Source: Hygrocybe punicea (lineage: Eukaryota; Basidiomycota; Agaricomycetes; Agaricales; Hygrophoraceae). Taken from it: DNA of 64,000 bases. The stretch spans positions 8,628,891 through 8,692,890 of the forward strand of contig OY744461.1 in assembly GCA_963556145.1 (NCBI GenBank). Reading direction: 5' to 3'. Shown in pieces: positions 1 through 12,155 of the stretch. The notes below the pieces were generated by a model, which saw only the letters and a program-made list of their open reading frames with translations, ran no database searches and was not told the origin of the DNA. The first letter of the stretch is position 1. Each line of letters opens with the position of its first letter. The position numbers and the translations under genes are program-made.

Positions 1-645
1 GTCTGGACCCGAATCCTCTTCATATCCCACATCGTCCCTGTCCATTCCCATTCACATATCGTCGATTCCGCCCAATTCCGGTCCTCTCCGTCGATTCCGC
101 TCCGGATTCCGCCTCCGGATTTGTTCCTACACGCACTGCAATGTCCCTAACGACCCGGAATCACTACGTATATAGTTACATATGATATATCTTCGTTCCC
201 CGTTACTTAGTACATAGCACCATTCCTCCTATACTCCGCTCCACTCCACCCCTATCAGTTACAGCCTTCGGTTGTAGTACATAGTTACTACAGCACAGGA
301 TCACTCCCAGTAGTATAAAAGATGTACCCTTATACTACAACCATATCACATTGCATCCTATCATATTACACCATATCATATCACATCCCATCATATTACA
401 TCTTATTATCCCGCTTCAGTTCTACACTTTTAGTCCTCGCTTCGTATCATCTCCATTCCATCTTCATAGTTCCCCTACACTTCCCATCTGATCCAGAACC
501 CCGGATTCGGGTTGGATTGACTAGACACCTTAGAAAGACTTTACTCCTCTGATCACTTCTTAGCTGATCACCCTTTCTGTAGATTCCTATTTCGGGTCTA
601 CAACAGAACCCGCCGTCACATCGGTGCTTTATTTATACCTGACCT
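1..645. other. Pyrimidine-rich stretch, no gene recognised
   Basis: Strongly C/T-rich DNA with recurring GATTCCG-like words between about 60 and 120 and no ORF that resembles a protein. The end of the stretch (about 635-652) looks like an intron acceptor ending GTTAG, which would feed the first hAT exon, so an upstream exon or the hAT 5' leader may lie here. I do not see the expected left hAT terminal repeat TAGTGTTGCC in this interval. Confidence 0.35.
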
Positions 646-3600
646 TTGTTAGCTTCGAAAGTCAAAAGTGCGCCCCCTGCGAAGCATGTGAAGATTAAGG
701 CCTCCAAGCACAAATCCAAGCGATGCAAGGCAACTCCTGCTGTCAACGACACTGTCTCGCATTCCGGCCATGCAACTGTTGCTACCAGCATCGCCGTCAC
801 CCCCTCAGCTCCCTCATCCGTGAACAACCCCTCTTTCACCCCTGCACTTTCGAAGGTCATCGCATACGATATCCTCCACTTCTTTTCGAAAGGGAAGGCT
901 GGTGCTGAGACATTTTGCAAATTTTGCCGGTATGTTTCTTCAATTCTTTGGCATCCTTTAATTGTCGACTTATCTAGAGCCTGCCAATTGGATCCTCTCA
1001 ACAAACTTGTTATCCCCAACCACTCGTTCTCCAACAAGACCGCCAACACTAATCTTCGATTTCACCTTGAGAATCACCACAAAGCTGAATATGTTCAAGT
1101 ATGCGAGGAGAATGGCTCGGCCATGAAGCTTGTGAAGAGGAAGGCTCGTGACATGGTGCAATCGAAGCAGCAGTCGACTTTGGATGGGCTAGCTGCCCCA
1201 GGTATGTAGATATCTCGTTTATCTGTTGTTTTTTTTAAACCTGACATGGCTCATACACATAGGCATCGAACCCCACCCTACGTTTTCACCGGCAAACTTC
1301 GTCAAGCACCTTATCAACTTCATTATTGCTGACAATCAGGTAGGCCGCCCTTTCTTCTCCGCATCTTTGATATTAATATGCTATACAGTCAATCAACGTC
1401 GTCGAATGTGCCGAGTTCTGCAAGCTGCTGCTCCTCCTTCGTGCGGACCTTCAAGACTCGGACATTCCTCATCGCACCAAGATCCGTGGGGCGATAATCA
1501 AAGCGTGGAAGTTATATTTTTACGAGCTCAAGGACGATCTTGCTGTGAGTGATCCCACACTATCATAACTCATTGTTAACATCCTGGTGTCAGTCCACCG
1601 TTGGACGGATCAGCTTCACTGCTGATCTGTGGTCCAATAAGAATCTCTGCTCCTACCTTTGCATGACTGGTCACTGGCTTGTGCGCAACAAGCGCACCGG
1701 CGCTCTCAAGTTGAAATGTGCTCTTGTTGCCTTTCACAATGTCATGGGGAAACATGATGGTGTAAGTCTTGCCCGAATTGTCATCGCACTCTTGGATCGT
1801 GCTGGCATGACTACAAAGGTAAGCTTCTTGATTACCTGTCATGTTAACTGACACTACAAAACGAGAACAGGTTGGACACTTCACCCTCGACAACGCTGAT
1901 AATGATGGCACATTCATGGAGGAGTTACAGATACTCCTTAATGCTCGTGACATTGATTTTCACCATCTCGACAATCATGTTATGTATGTGCACTCTGCTA
2001 ATGAAATATTTACAAAGCTAACGGTGTATGACAGGTGTTTCCCGCATATCATCAACATCTGTTGCCAACACATCGTCAACGAATTCACCAATGCTCTACT
2101 CGCTGATGACACCCTTCCATTCTCAGTCATTGCCCCTCACGTAGACCCTGACCACCAGAAATTTGAGGAAGCTGTGCAGCGTGACCCTATTGCCCTTGGC
2201 CATGCAGTTGTTTGTGCTATACGTGCTTCCAGTCAACGCTGCGAACAATTCAATACCATTATTACTGATGGCAACCTCAACAATTACTTCATCATTGGTG
2301 AAACAGTAGGCATTCAAGTGCCAGTGCTCCAACTCTTGCGCGATGTTAAGACCCGATGGGACTCGATCTATTACATGATTCAAAGACTTCGAATTATGCG
2401 CCCAGTACCTATCTACCGTATTTTTTGCTTGCTTGCTGATTGCCTTCATGCAGGCTATTGACACATTCCTTTCCAACCCCGTCAACAAAGATCTCGCTAA
2501 ACATCACCTTAGCGATGTTGAGTGGGCAGTACTGCAAGACTTTGAATACATCCTTGCGGTGAGTCTTCGTGCTGATTGATCGTGCGTCTAATCAATATAT
2601 TCCAGGTTCCACATAAAGTCCAGCGAACAATGTCATGGGAGGAGACACCAGTCCTGGCTGGGTCTTTGCCCGCCTTCGAAATGTTCATGACCAGCTGGGA
2701 GATCCTCGGCAAGAAGAATACTCGTCTTCAACCTTTTATTGATATTGGTCTTGAATGGGCAAAGAAGTATTATAATAGGATGGATAACATGAAGGCATAC
2801 ATTATAGCTATGTGTAAGTATTCCGTATTGCTCCTGTCTATCTCAAGTAATTTTGCCGTCCTCAGTGCTCAACCCTTGCATTCATTTATCATGGATCCGC
2901 AAGCATTGGGACACTGAATATATCGAGGATGCGATATTCAAGATCAAGACAACGGTAGATATCTTTGTTGTTGATTGGATTGCACAACAATGGACATGAA
3001 TTTTCAGATGAAGGAGTATCGTGATGCGGCCAAGATATCTGGTCGTCCAAGCCCTCCTAAGACTACAGTCCAAGGAGAGAAGTGGGAGTCGCTTGATGCT
3101 CAGTATGGTCTCCAGGACATGTTTGATGAGCCTGAGGAGCGAGAGTGAGAGCAGACCGTTGATGAAGAGTTTGCGGCCTACACGAGCTCACCGCTGTCTC
3201 CGAAGGGCACTGGTATCATCAACTTTTGGCAGGTTAGTGTTTTGTTTTGTATCGGACATTTGCGTCTATTAATGGATGAGCACCGAAGCTGAATGAGTGC
3301 AACTTTTGCACATTATTCGACATTGCCATGGACTATATCCCGATTCAGGCCTCTGCTGTCCCATCAGAACATGTCTTCTCTAGTAGTGCGCAAACAGACA
3401 CTGCTCGCCGTAACCACATCTCACCAATCCTCATGGAAGCATTACAAATGCTGAAGTTTGGTGTGTGTATCAGAATTTCTATCTACTATTAGCTGAACCT
3501 TGTTACAGGTCTGAAGAAAGCTCGGCTCAATTTCATGAAGGGTTGGAAGATGAAGACTAAGATGATGACTGATGTTGTGCCCAATGAAACTGACTTGCTT

Positions 3601-3690
3601 GCCGAGTTGTTTGGTGGTGACGGAGCAGCTGCTTTTGACAATCTGATTGCTGTACTTGCTGAAGATGAGGATGAAGATCTTATGCTATGA
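646..3690 (+). pseudogene. hAT-family transposase gene, one in-frame TGA
   Basis: Cut-and-paste transposase of the hAT superfamily. The multi-exon frame starts with a BED-type zinc finger (CKFC, then HLENHH after an intron at 930-977). It continues through the RNase-H-like core (GRISFTADLWSNKN) and ends with the hAT C-terminal dimerisation region (PSEHVFSSS, about 3360-3560). Several short introns are visible, for example one ending TGCAG at about 2452 and one starting GTAAGT at about 2815. The true start is unclear: no ATG precedes 646 in frame and an intron acceptor lies at 649-652. An in-frame TGA at 3145-3147, between GAG codons, interrupts an otherwise open frame, so this copy is probably defective unless the stop is spliced or read through. 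The acidic C-terminus ends at the TGA at 3688. Family assignment is firm; exon borders are approximate. Confidence 0.82.
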
Positions 3691-3849
3691 ATTTTACTTG
3701 TTTCCGTACTTCTCTTTGGTTGTGGTAGAAATATAACCTGGCTATTGTTGACGATAGCTGACTGTAGCCAGCTATACATGACTAGCAGCTCCGACTAAGG
3801 AAAATGATGAAATTAGCTTAGCCTTAGCCGAAGCTAAATTGGCCGGCCC

Positions 3850-3876
3850 ACGGCTAGCTTAGCCGCGGCAACACTA
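3850..3876 (+). repeat. Right terminal inverted repeat of the hAT element
   Basis: The sequence ends CCGCGGCAACACTA; its reverse complement TAGTGTTGCCGCGG is the tip shared with the two other hAT-like elements here (10848 and 24332). Subterminal GGCTAGC/TTAGCC words precede it at 3815-3865. The next eight bases (3877-3884) would be one half of an 8-bp target duplication, but the partner and left end are not in the window. Confidence 0.7.
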
Positions 3877-4910
3877 CGAGGGGGAACAGCTGCCATTGGG
3901 GAGGCACGAGAAACCTACAAATAAGCGAGTAGAGGCTGGATAACATCTTCGGGAAGCTTTTGAAGCTACAAAGTGACGATGAGGCGCAGGAAATCTTTTT
4001 TGCAGCCAAAAAAGAGGGTTTTTATGCCAAAATGGCAAATAGGGTATAGGAAAATGAAGTGAGCTGACAGATCCTCGTGGTGGGCTCCAGTTGTGGTGAA
4101 CATGGCCTTTTTAGGTGCAGATTTGGGTTGTGCAAGTTCCTGTCGTTGGGGTGAAAACCCAAAACTCAGCTTGTTTGTATGTATATACACAAAATGCTAT
4201 ATAGGTACTGTATAGTATCTATAAAAGGGAGTGTACCAAGGAAATGGAATATAATGAAGAGATGGGAATGCAGAGGGAAGGGGGATGAAGGAAAATAGAA
4301 GGATACATGCCCACAGAGATATGGCTCTCTACAGCGAAACACAGTGTCAGTGGCCACCTGGGTGGCTCTGGCTTTCTCAAGGCTCCAGTGTGGTCACTGT
4401 CTGTCATCTGGGAGTTGAGGGCAGAAGCGGGGCTGGGTGAACATGACAATGCCAATGTCACAGTAGTCAGTAATTAAACAAAAAAAAGAAAGAAAAAAAA
4501 AGGATTCACTGAGATGCACAGCCAAGTGGTATTGCGTAGTTAGTAGGTTGTTAAAAAATGCCATTGCTTGTGGGCTTATGGAGTCATGAATGCCAACCTT
4601 GGGTTGATGTGAATGCAGGGGATTGTTGTCAGGGTCAGCGTTGGGCCATTGCCCTCCTTCCTGGGGTTGTGTGCCACACCACCATTGCTGTCCTGTCATC
4701 TGCCTCCTTGCCACTGGCTTATGTGAGGGTGAGGGCAAAAGTGGCAGTGTGCACCAGTAGTTAGTATATAATAAAAGACTCTCCTGTCATCATTTCCATC
4801 TTGTTGATCTCCGCCACCATCATTGTCATCCTTCATCATCGTTGTCATCTCTGTCTGTCATCCTCACCATGGTTGTCCTGTGCTGTTCCTGTCCCCATCA
4901 TGTTTGCCGT
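3877..4910. other. Non-coding interval with a dispersed repeat
   Basis: No convincing coding sequence. The interval holds one copy of a dispersed repeat (4085-4336, see separate entry), an A/G-rich run at about 4480-4502, and CATCAT-like low-complexity DNA up to the LTR at 4911. Similar low-complexity DNA resumes after the LTR element at 7262, so that element was inserted into this tract. Confidence 0.5.
4085..4336 (-). repeat. Dispersed repeat, copy 1
   Basis: Resembles 26355-26600 with scattered differences. Both contain a GGTGAA.ATGGCCTTT start, an AACTTGTTTGTATGTA-like block, a run of GGGAATG/GGGAGATGAA words, and end in CACAGAGATAT..TCTCTACA. Read on the minus strand the unit starts TGTAGAGA, as a fungal LTR could, but I find no second LTR or coding region, so the class is unknown. 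Confidence 0.5.
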
Positions 4911-5067
4911 TGTAGTAGTTGTGCCTGGACAGTCACGTGATAGAGTTCCCATGGTTCGTCGTAGTCAGTAGCTGATCTGATGTAGTAGACAGTTCCCATC
5001 CTAGTCTTCCAGTGCTTCCCAGCCAGACTCCTCGGGAGAGTCCCTCAGCAGTCCCCGACCCTCTCCA
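4911..5067 (+). repeat. Left LTR of the TRIM-like element
   Basis: 157 bp, starts TGTAGTAGTT and ends CTCTCCA. It nearly matches 7105-7261; the differences are ATGG versus ACGG near the middle and CCGACC versus CCAACC near the end. Confidence 0.82.
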
Positions 5068-5174
5068 ACGTGGTGATGAGAGCGGCTTCGAATCCTGCCA
5101 GCAATTCTTTGTGACTGCCCACATTTTCTCCTTTTTCTGGCCATTTCCTACACTTTTCGAGCCCTAGAACATTT

Positions 5175-5295
5175 CCGAGCGCTGAGAACCGAGCCCCTTA
5201 TTCCAACACCCGAGAACTTTCAGAACCCTGAGCGCCGAGAACCGAGCACCGAGAACTTCCAGAACCCGAGCACCGAGCACTGAGAACTTTTCACA
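5175..5295 (+). repeat. Short tandem repeats in the retroelement leader
   Basis: Repeated GAGCGC(C/T)GAGAACCGAGC and GAGCACCGAGAACTT words, with about three imperfect units, lie just upstream of the ATG at 5308. They may form structured leader RNA. That role is inference; the repetition is visible. Confidence 0.6.
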
Positions 5296-5307
5296 TTTTA
5301 TTTCACC

Positions 5308-6957
5308 ATGACAAACAAAAAGAAAACCACAAAAAAATCCTCAACTGCTAGCGCTATGGACCAACGCGAACCTACACCCACCATTTTGGGTTCCCAGTTT
5401 CAAGATGGCGCAATCATGCGCATTAAAGACATGGAAAAACTTCTGTCATCAGTCCTCGAAAAAGGCAGAGCCCAGGGCATCGCGGAAGAACGCGCTCGCT
5501 GGGAGCATTCTACAGCACCCATCATCGCCTGCACATCCACCCAGTTAGCCCCACCAACACACATATCAGCGTCAACGCAGACGAACGCAGCAATGCAGCC
5601 AGAGCCGCTCACTGGCACTTCCGTCTCGACGCAAATGGAGCCGCACATCCGTGCATGCACGTCAACACAAACGCCGGCATCGATGTTGACGCCAACGGCA
5701 CCCAGCAATGCGTCCACGCCCCCACAAGCTGCCACACGTACGCACGCGTCCACGTTGACGCAAACGACGCCGCCAGCTGCTGTTTCCACAGCAACCCAAC
5801 AGCAACCACCCTCCACCACCTCCCCATCAAGCCAGACGGCCCCATCCACACGTGAAAAGACATCCCCGCATGACCCAACACGCCCGCCATCCCCTGAAAC
5901 AACCGCGCGCATCCCAACACGCGCCCCCTCGCCCAGCACTGAACGCAAGACGCACCGCGCGTCAACGCCCACCCAAACACATACATTCTCGCGTGAATAC
6001 GCGTCCCACCACGCCCCAACACGTCCGTCTTCACCAATGACGATGGCCGTTGCACCAGACCGCGCCACGTCACCAGAACCGGCCCCAACCAGTCCCCACT
6101 CACCTAAAGCAGGCGCGCGAGAGTTAACGCCGCCGCCCTCCCAAGGACCACCATCCCCACTGAAGACCGCGTCCATACACGCGTCAGAACGCAATTCCAA
6201 CGTGCCGGCACCAGTACCCAACCAGTGTATGCCCCCACAGGCCCAAAATCCCGTGCCCGTGCACCAAGACGTGCCCAGACGCGCCCCAGACCCTGTTTTT
6301 CCCCCAGGTCTATACCCACGTGTGCCCACGTCAGCCCGGAACCACAACGTCGCCCCCAGGAAGTCGCAAGCGCGAGCCCCATGTCCAGACGATGTCGAAA
6401 TGCGAGCCAACGCGTACGCGAGGAACAGGGAGACACAGACGGCGAGGGTAGCTGAGATGAGCGAGGAAATCCCGGCGATGAGCAATGATACGCGCCTAGA
6501 CGACGGGAAGGGCCAACGAGGGACCGCGAATGGCCCGATTCGCATGTCCACCCCCACCTTGGTGATTGTACCCCCACCCACACCTGCCCCTACGCAATTC
6601 GACTGGGCTGAGGAATCGGCCAGCATTCCCATATATCCAACCATCCCAACGTGAACCCCACGCGACCTTTCGACCCTCCGTTCCAACACCACCGGACAGC
6701 CGTTTTCCACCCTACGGCGCCGTGCTCGATGACGTAACTGCCCACATCCCCAACAAACTTTTGTCACCCCCATTGGTCCCATCTGGTCTCGGAGCCACCC
6801 GCGAGGCATTGGGCCTGGCCGGCCAACCATCACACAACCCATCGTACCCGCCAGCTCAAAACCAACCAACCCAGCGATTCTCAATTGGGATCGTGACCCC
6901 CGCCTTCGTGATTTGAGTCGGGCGCTCATAGCTTTGGGCTGGACAAGGCCTAGGTAG
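5308..6957 (+). pseudogene. Gag-like Pro/Thr/Ser-rich protein, two in-frame stops
   Basis: The frame opens at 5308 and first ends at the TGA at 6652-6654. The same frame continues with coding-like sequence (PRDLSTLRSN), meets a second TGA at 6730-6732, and then reads NWDRDPRLRDLSRALIALGW to a TAG at 6955-6957. That last motif resembles, from memory, the end of a repeated uncharacterised basidiomycete protein, and it fits the frame exactly, so I read one original ORF of about 549 codons with two TGA mutations. The N-terminus (residues about 30-60) is charged and helical (DMEKLLSSVLEKGRAQ); the middle is low-complexity P/T/S/A. Lying between the LTRs, it is most likely a structural (Gag-like) protein. 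No zinc knuckle or enzyme domain is present. The long antisense ORF over the same bases is a composition shadow. Confidence 0.6.
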
Positions 6958-7104
6958 TGTAGTGCTTTCTTTCTGGACTGATTTTCTCTCTGTTTTGTTT
7001 GTTTTGTTCCCTTCCTTTCCCTTCCTTTCCCTTCCCCTGTTTCTGTTCTTTGTTTTCCCTCTTGCTGATAGCGACGAGGGCGTCGCTACAAGAGGGGGGG
7101 CACT

Positions 7105-7261
7105 TGTAGTAGTTGTGCCTGGACAGTCACGTGATAGAGTTCCCACGGTTCGTCGTAGTCAGTAGCTGATCTGATGTAGTAGACAGTTCCCATCCTAGTC
7201 TTCCAGTGCTTCCCAGCCAGACTCCTCGGGAGAGTCCCTCAGCAGTCCCCAACCCTCTCCA
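7105..7261 (+). repeat. Right LTR of the TRIM-like element
   Basis: 157 bp, direct repeat of 4911-5067, preceded by the purine-rich tract and followed by the CCGT target duplication. Confidence 0.82.
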
Positions 7262-8765
7262 CCGTGTTTATTGTTCCTGTCATCTTCATGATCCCTGTCT
7301 TCCTCATCCCCATTCCTGTCCTTGCAGTTACAGTTGTGGTCCCATCATTTGCCTCCTCAGTGCTGGCTGGCAAGGGCAGCAGGATGTGCCAGTAGTTAGT
7401 AGATGATATTATATGAATGTAAAAAAAGACTTACAGTAGTATGGGTGAACCACCCATGCCCAGTGCGACTCCTGCCAACTTGCACCACTGTCCTTCATCA
7501 TCGGGGCCTGTCTTGGTCATTGCACTGTGCTAGATTGTGCCAGTGTGGGCTGGCAGGCATTTGGATGTGCAGCATTGTTGGTTGGCCAGCACTGTGAAAC
7601 AACATGTGTAAGTAAAAACTAAAAAGAAAACCATGTGTTGCATGCCCTGTGTTGCTGGGAAGTGTTGGCCTTGCTACACCAGCAGGCTGTTCTCTTTGCG
7701 GGGACACCCAGGTATAGGTCAGGGTGTTGTGGGTAACCTTTGGTGAGTGGCTCGTCCATGGGACATGATATAGGCAGTACAATTGTCAACCACATGCGCT
7801 GGTTTGCCTGGGCACATTGGTGGGTGTCGGGTGGTTCTTTGTCATCCTATCCATTTTCATCACTGTTGCCATGTGTCTGGCCTGCTCATGCTGCTGGCTA
7901 GGGAGAATGATAGTAGGAGGAGGAAAATGAACTGTACCAAATACAGACAAATTCTGGACTTGAGAATTTCACCAAGTCAACAAGATTTATTTAGTTGGTT
8001 ATATAGTACAAAATATCTAGTGACTGTGGGTAGGACTGGACAGGACTGCAAAACCACCAAAGTACCTGTGTAGGAGGAGAGGTTGCCTGTCCTCTGCTAC
8101 ATAGAGTGACAGGCATTCTATCCAGATCTCTACAATGCTATACAAATTTGGGTGGTCTATAAGAGTCTATGTGTGTCTATGGATTACTATGACTTTGACA
8201 GGTATCTACATCATTCTATACCAACACAGCTGTTTTGCTGATGTTAATTATAATCATGTTGTCTGACTTATAGACTAGTAAGAAGGTGAAACACAGAGTA
8301 AAACAACAGTGTGAATTTCCTCATGAAAACTGAGTGATCTTCATCTTTCAAACACTTTTTGGGTGAATTGCAAATTTGCTTATCAAGAAAATTGGAAACC
8401 AAAGTTGGGAATTGGTTTTTGCTCTCATTTTGACATATATATGGTTACCACACATGTCCCACTGCATTAAATCCTATGAAAATCTTACAGGCAGTGTATT
8501 AATCATCAATGATAAACGGAAAAAAATATGGACTGCATAATGTTAAATCTGGCCTGCCTAGAATTGTTTGTGCTTGTGCAAAGGAGTGGTCATGTGCAAA
8601 GGAACAAAATGCATGAGAAAGTAAACATGACCAAACTTGGCATTTGCCACAAGGTTAGAGTGGAATTTTCATTTGGGGGGCTCAGGTCACATAAGACCGA
8701 GCCTAAATAAATTTAGGACTCGGAACCGACACTCCAAATAGCTCATTCGGGATGGAAAGAAAAAC
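7262..8765. other. Intergenic DNA, no gene recognised
   Basis: Low-complexity T/C- and G/T-rich DNA resembling the flank at 4360-4900 (recurrent CAGTAGTTAGTA words), then A/T-rich sequence from about 7900. Only short, unrecognisable ORFs are present. Confidence 0.5.
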
Positions 8766-9150
8766 TTGAACTACTCAACAAGGTGCAGATGCCACAGAAT
8801 GTCAAGATGCACCAATTATGTATATGAAATATGCTATCTAATTGATACCCTCAAATTTGGAGAGGTTCAGTTCTTCTTCCAGGCAGAGAGGTACAAGAAC
8901 AGACCCGAACTCTTGCCCTCATTTCTATTTACTCCCCACCAGATGAAGAACTGTTTCAAGAATCATACAAGACTATTTGGGTGACAAGATATCAAGGGGC
9001 AGAGGGGTTGGAAGTTGTTGAGGTAAAGAATATCAAATCTGTCATTTGTATTGCCCCACTCCCTTCATGCGATGGATACTTTTTTGTAGCAGTAAAGCTT
9101 GGGCTTGAAGTTACTGCTCTGGCAGACACAGACAGCAAGGATATGTAGAC
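8766..9150 (+). pseudogene. Decayed fragment of a basidiomycete transposon-associated ORF
   Basis: Around 8855-8892 one frame reads FGEVQFFFQAE. From about 8891 the next frame continues as TRTLALISIYSPPDEELF and VEVKNIKSVICIAP up to a TAG near 9149. Read together these form one protein fragment with a frameshift near 8890. The pattern (dialogue of PPDEEL, then V.SI.SVV...P) resembles the C-terminal segment of proteins I associate with Plavaka-type fungal transposons. Start and upstream exons are not recognisable. Confidence 0.45.
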
Positions 9151-10297
9151 ATATCTTTTCGTATCTTTTCTTATTTTCACATTGTATCTGGATGCACAGC
9201 TGAATACAATTGGGGTGACGGAGTGTATACTAGTACATGAATGTGAGAACAAAGAAACAATGAACTACACCCTCTGCCAGTTCAACGGACGCTGGTTTCC
9301 CTTCTCGCCTCTGTCTACTCCCCCTTCATCTAATCCCCCTTTGGTGACATGTCTGATTCTGTATGTATGAACTGGTGGAATTCCATCCACAATCTTCCAG
9401 TCTGGATGAGAGCAACAAGAAAGGATGTGAGATGGATGTGCACGAACATGTTGAGTCTTGTCTGTGGCGCCAGTAGGTAGTTTCCCACTTGTTGAAGTCA
9501 GCATTGTCAGAGAAGCATGCAAGGCCACATACCTTTCTTTATCAGATGTCCCAGGAGCCTTTACAAGTTCACCAGAAGAAGATTTGCCAACTAATATGTG
9601 AAAGATCTGGCAATAATCAAGGTAGGCTTGGATGTACCATAGGCCCAGCTTTTTTCACATCAAATGAAAGGGTATGGTATCCACCCCAGGGTGTGAGGAA
9701 GCTAGCAACATGGTACAAGCAGAACAGAAGTGTCTATGTAACATCATGCAATCATCACCTCAAGTCCAAGTCTTTCCTTCACCACAATCATGCCTGGCCT
9801 ACCGCAGGTGCAACATTCTGCATCTCATCCTTTCAAACCCCCCAGCTTGTTCTCATTACCCCAAGCAACTCCAATTCACATTGATGACTCCCCCAAAATG
9901 CCTGCAGAAACACATTCTACATTCTTTAATCATTCTCATAATCACGACAGCTTTATTTCAACTGAAAATCATGAATATGATCAAATGCCCACACCATGCA
10001 ATCCTAGATACCACTTAGAATCATCTTCTCATTGGAATTCCATAAGTTCTCCAAATTTTGTCTGCATATATTCACTTTAATAGTTTTGCTCATTACAGTC
10101 ACTACAGCAAAGTCCCCAATTTTCGGCATCTCAGTCTATGCAACCATGTTTTGTTTTGCTCATATCTTCACCAGCTCAGCCATTTTCTATTGAATCACTA
10201 GATCATGATACCCTTCTCTACAACAGTGTGTTTCAAGACCTATACCACAAGTATTTGGGAATGGATGCCAAGTTAGAAGCCTCACAGTGAGAGTTTC
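9151..10297. other. Unrecognised, partly open sequence
   Basis: Several short overlapping plus-strand ORFs (for example 9489-10080) rich in Ser/Pro/His and with no domain I recognise. They may be disordered N-terminal exons of the gene that continues at 10298-13150, but no reliable exon chain can be drawn. Confidence 0.3.
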
Positions 10298-10847
10298 ATG
10301 ATGGAAATGACCATGATTGTTCCTGATGGTGACAGTCTCACAGAGATGCCTTCAATGTACTCACTGTCTCTATTAGTGCATGACCTTAAACAAGTAGTGG
10401 TGGAGCCAGTTTGGGCTTCTCAAATGATTCAGATCCCTGTCAGATCCCTTTTGGACATCCATTGCTCAAGAAACTATTTGAAGCTAACTACCCTCAAGTG
10501 CAGTTCTGGAACAAGAAATCATGGAAACCAAAGTCGGAAGTCACACAAATCAACGACATATCTGTGTGTGGCAAGATGCTCATATCGAATGGAGTAAACA
10601 TACAGTATCGCTTCATGGAAGATAAAAATGGTGAGGTCTATGATGGCTGGAAAATTGGCCAGATTACCAGCTTGATGAGAGAGGTATGGCAGGAATTCGA
10701 GCACAGGAATTGCACACCACTGAAATGGGGCATGGTACCCACAACACTCAACAATTTCTTGCATGTTATGTGTTATCAGTGGTTCCCTCACCTGCGGCTG
10801 TGCGATGGCAATTGGAAAATCAACTACATTGCGACACATACATATTC

Positions 10848-11408
10848 TAGTGTTGCCGAAGTTCAGTTCGGTCCGGTTTTTCGCTATTTTTGAAAAACCG
10901 GAACCGGAACCGTTGGTTCAGTTCAGCCCAATGCCAAACCAGAACCAGAACCATGTCGAACGGTTCCACGGCGTTCGGTCTGCATTCAAATGTGGTTCGA
11001 ACCACGAACCAACCTCCAAATACCTCACGCAGGCCAGACACGCATCAATTGATGTGGCTGTAACCCTCACGAGGTAGATGGGGGGGCACTCTGTCTGTTT
11101 TTGGGAGGTTGGGTTGGGGCCAGGCACTTCCCATGGGCGTCCACGCGTGCTACCTACCTCGCGAAGAATGGGGACGCATCAATTGACATGCTCCGTTTGT
11201 TTTCGCGAGGTTGGATGGGGCCGGGGACTTTCCATGGGCGTCCGCGCGTGCTGATGACCTCGTGAAGAATGGGGCACATCAATTGACACGCTCCGTCTGT
11301 TTTCGTGAGGTTGGATGGGGCTGGGGACTTCCTATGGGTGTCCGCACGTCAATTGACGTGGCTAGGGCGGTAGGTGGGCGCACCACCCTCCCAGCCTTCA
11401 ACTCCCCG

Positions 11409-11439
<31 letters not shown>

Positions 11440-12155
11440 GTTGGTGTTGGTGTTGTAAGTGGTGGTGGAGGTGACAATAATCGCGATCATCCGTGTTTGA
11501 CATGGCAGGTGGCTGCTGCCGCCGGTGTTGCTCTGCTGCTGCTGCCAGTGTTGCTGTTGCTGCTGCTGCTGCTGCTGTGGTTGCAGTTGTGGTTGCGGTT
11601 GCTGCTGCTGCTGTTGCAGTTGCTGTCATTTGGGGCCATTTGGGCATCGTCGGGGTGGTGGCATTGGTGGTGTTGCCACTGCCATTGCTGCTGCTGCCGC
11701 TGCTGCCATCGATTCACTCCGACTTGCATTGGAATGTGAGGGAGGTTGTTGGGTGGAGTTGACCGCAGGCGCCTTCTTTATGCGGTCAAGGTGGGCCACG
11801 GGGGGCTGTTCTATGTAATAAAATGTCAGTAAAATATTGTATGAAGCCGTTACTTACCATGGTTGTTGAGTAACGTTAGTGTTGAGTCGAAATTAGGGTG
11901 TCGTGCGAGTATGTTTAAGGTCACATGACCTAAGTTCACGCGACTGCATAGAAAAAAATGTGAAAAATTAAGTATCTAAATGAGTATCTACATAGGTAAC
12001 TATACATTACAGTTCACAGTTTGAACCGCATTTGAATGCAGTTTGAACCGCATGTCAGTGCCAGAACCGCAAACTGAACCAGAACCAAACTTCCGGTTCA
12101 GTTCGCGGTTCAAACCGGGTTTGGATCGGTTCTGAACCGAACTTCGGCATCACTA
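10848..12155. mobile_element. Non-autonomous hAT-like element, 1308 bp
   Basis: Starts TAGTGTTGCCGAAGTTC and ends GAACTTCGGCATCACTA, imperfect inverted ends extending through GTTC(G/A)GTTC words. Flanked by a perfect 8-bp duplication ACATATTC (10840-10847 and 12156-12163), diagnostic of hAT insertion. No transposase inside; the interior has repeated GGTTGG.TGGGGC blocks, CATCAATTGAC words and trinucleotide repeats. It splits the gene at 10298-13150. Confidence 0.85.
11405..11715. repeat. Trinucleotide microsatellites (GTC and GCT/TGC)
   Basis: An imperfect (GTC)n run at about 11406-11438 and broad, imperfect TGC/GCT arrays at about 11508-11710, all inside the non-autonomous hAT element. The poly-Ala/Cys/Leu/Ser ORFs in these bases are repeat artefacts. 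Confidence 0.8.

Larger units (their letters stand above)
4911..7261 (+). mobile_element. Small non-autonomous LTR retroelement (TRIM-like)
   Basis: A 2.35-kb element bounded by 157-bp direct repeats that start TG and end CA, flanked on both sides by CCGT (4907-4910 and 7262-7265), a 4-bp target duplication. Three bases after the left LTR a sequence starting TGGTGATGAGAG (5071) fits a tRNA primer-binding site. A purine-rich tract (AGAGGGGGGG, 7091-7100) precedes the right LTR. The interior carries only a gag-like pseudogene and no reverse transcriptase, so mobility would need enzymes in trans. The two LTRs differ at only two positions I can see, which suggests fairly recent insertion. Confidence 0.8.

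Noticed and set aside
1..600. Left end of the hAT element
   Set aside because: No TAGTGTTGCC tip or matching 8-bp duplication (CGAGGGGG) was found in this interval.
5071..5095. Precise tRNA assignment for the TRIM primer site
   Set aside because: It starts TGG and has a T-loop-like TTCGAATCC nearby, but I cannot match the acceptor stem to a specific tRNA without a search.
5400..6929. 509-codon ORF on the minus strand
   Set aside because: Exact antisense of the gag-like frame; Gly/Val/Cys-rich composition is the mirror of a Pro/Thr-rich plus-strand frame.
11279..11818. Poly-Ala/Ser/Cys/Leu ORFs
   Set aside because: Translations of trinucleotide repeats in all frames; no domain.
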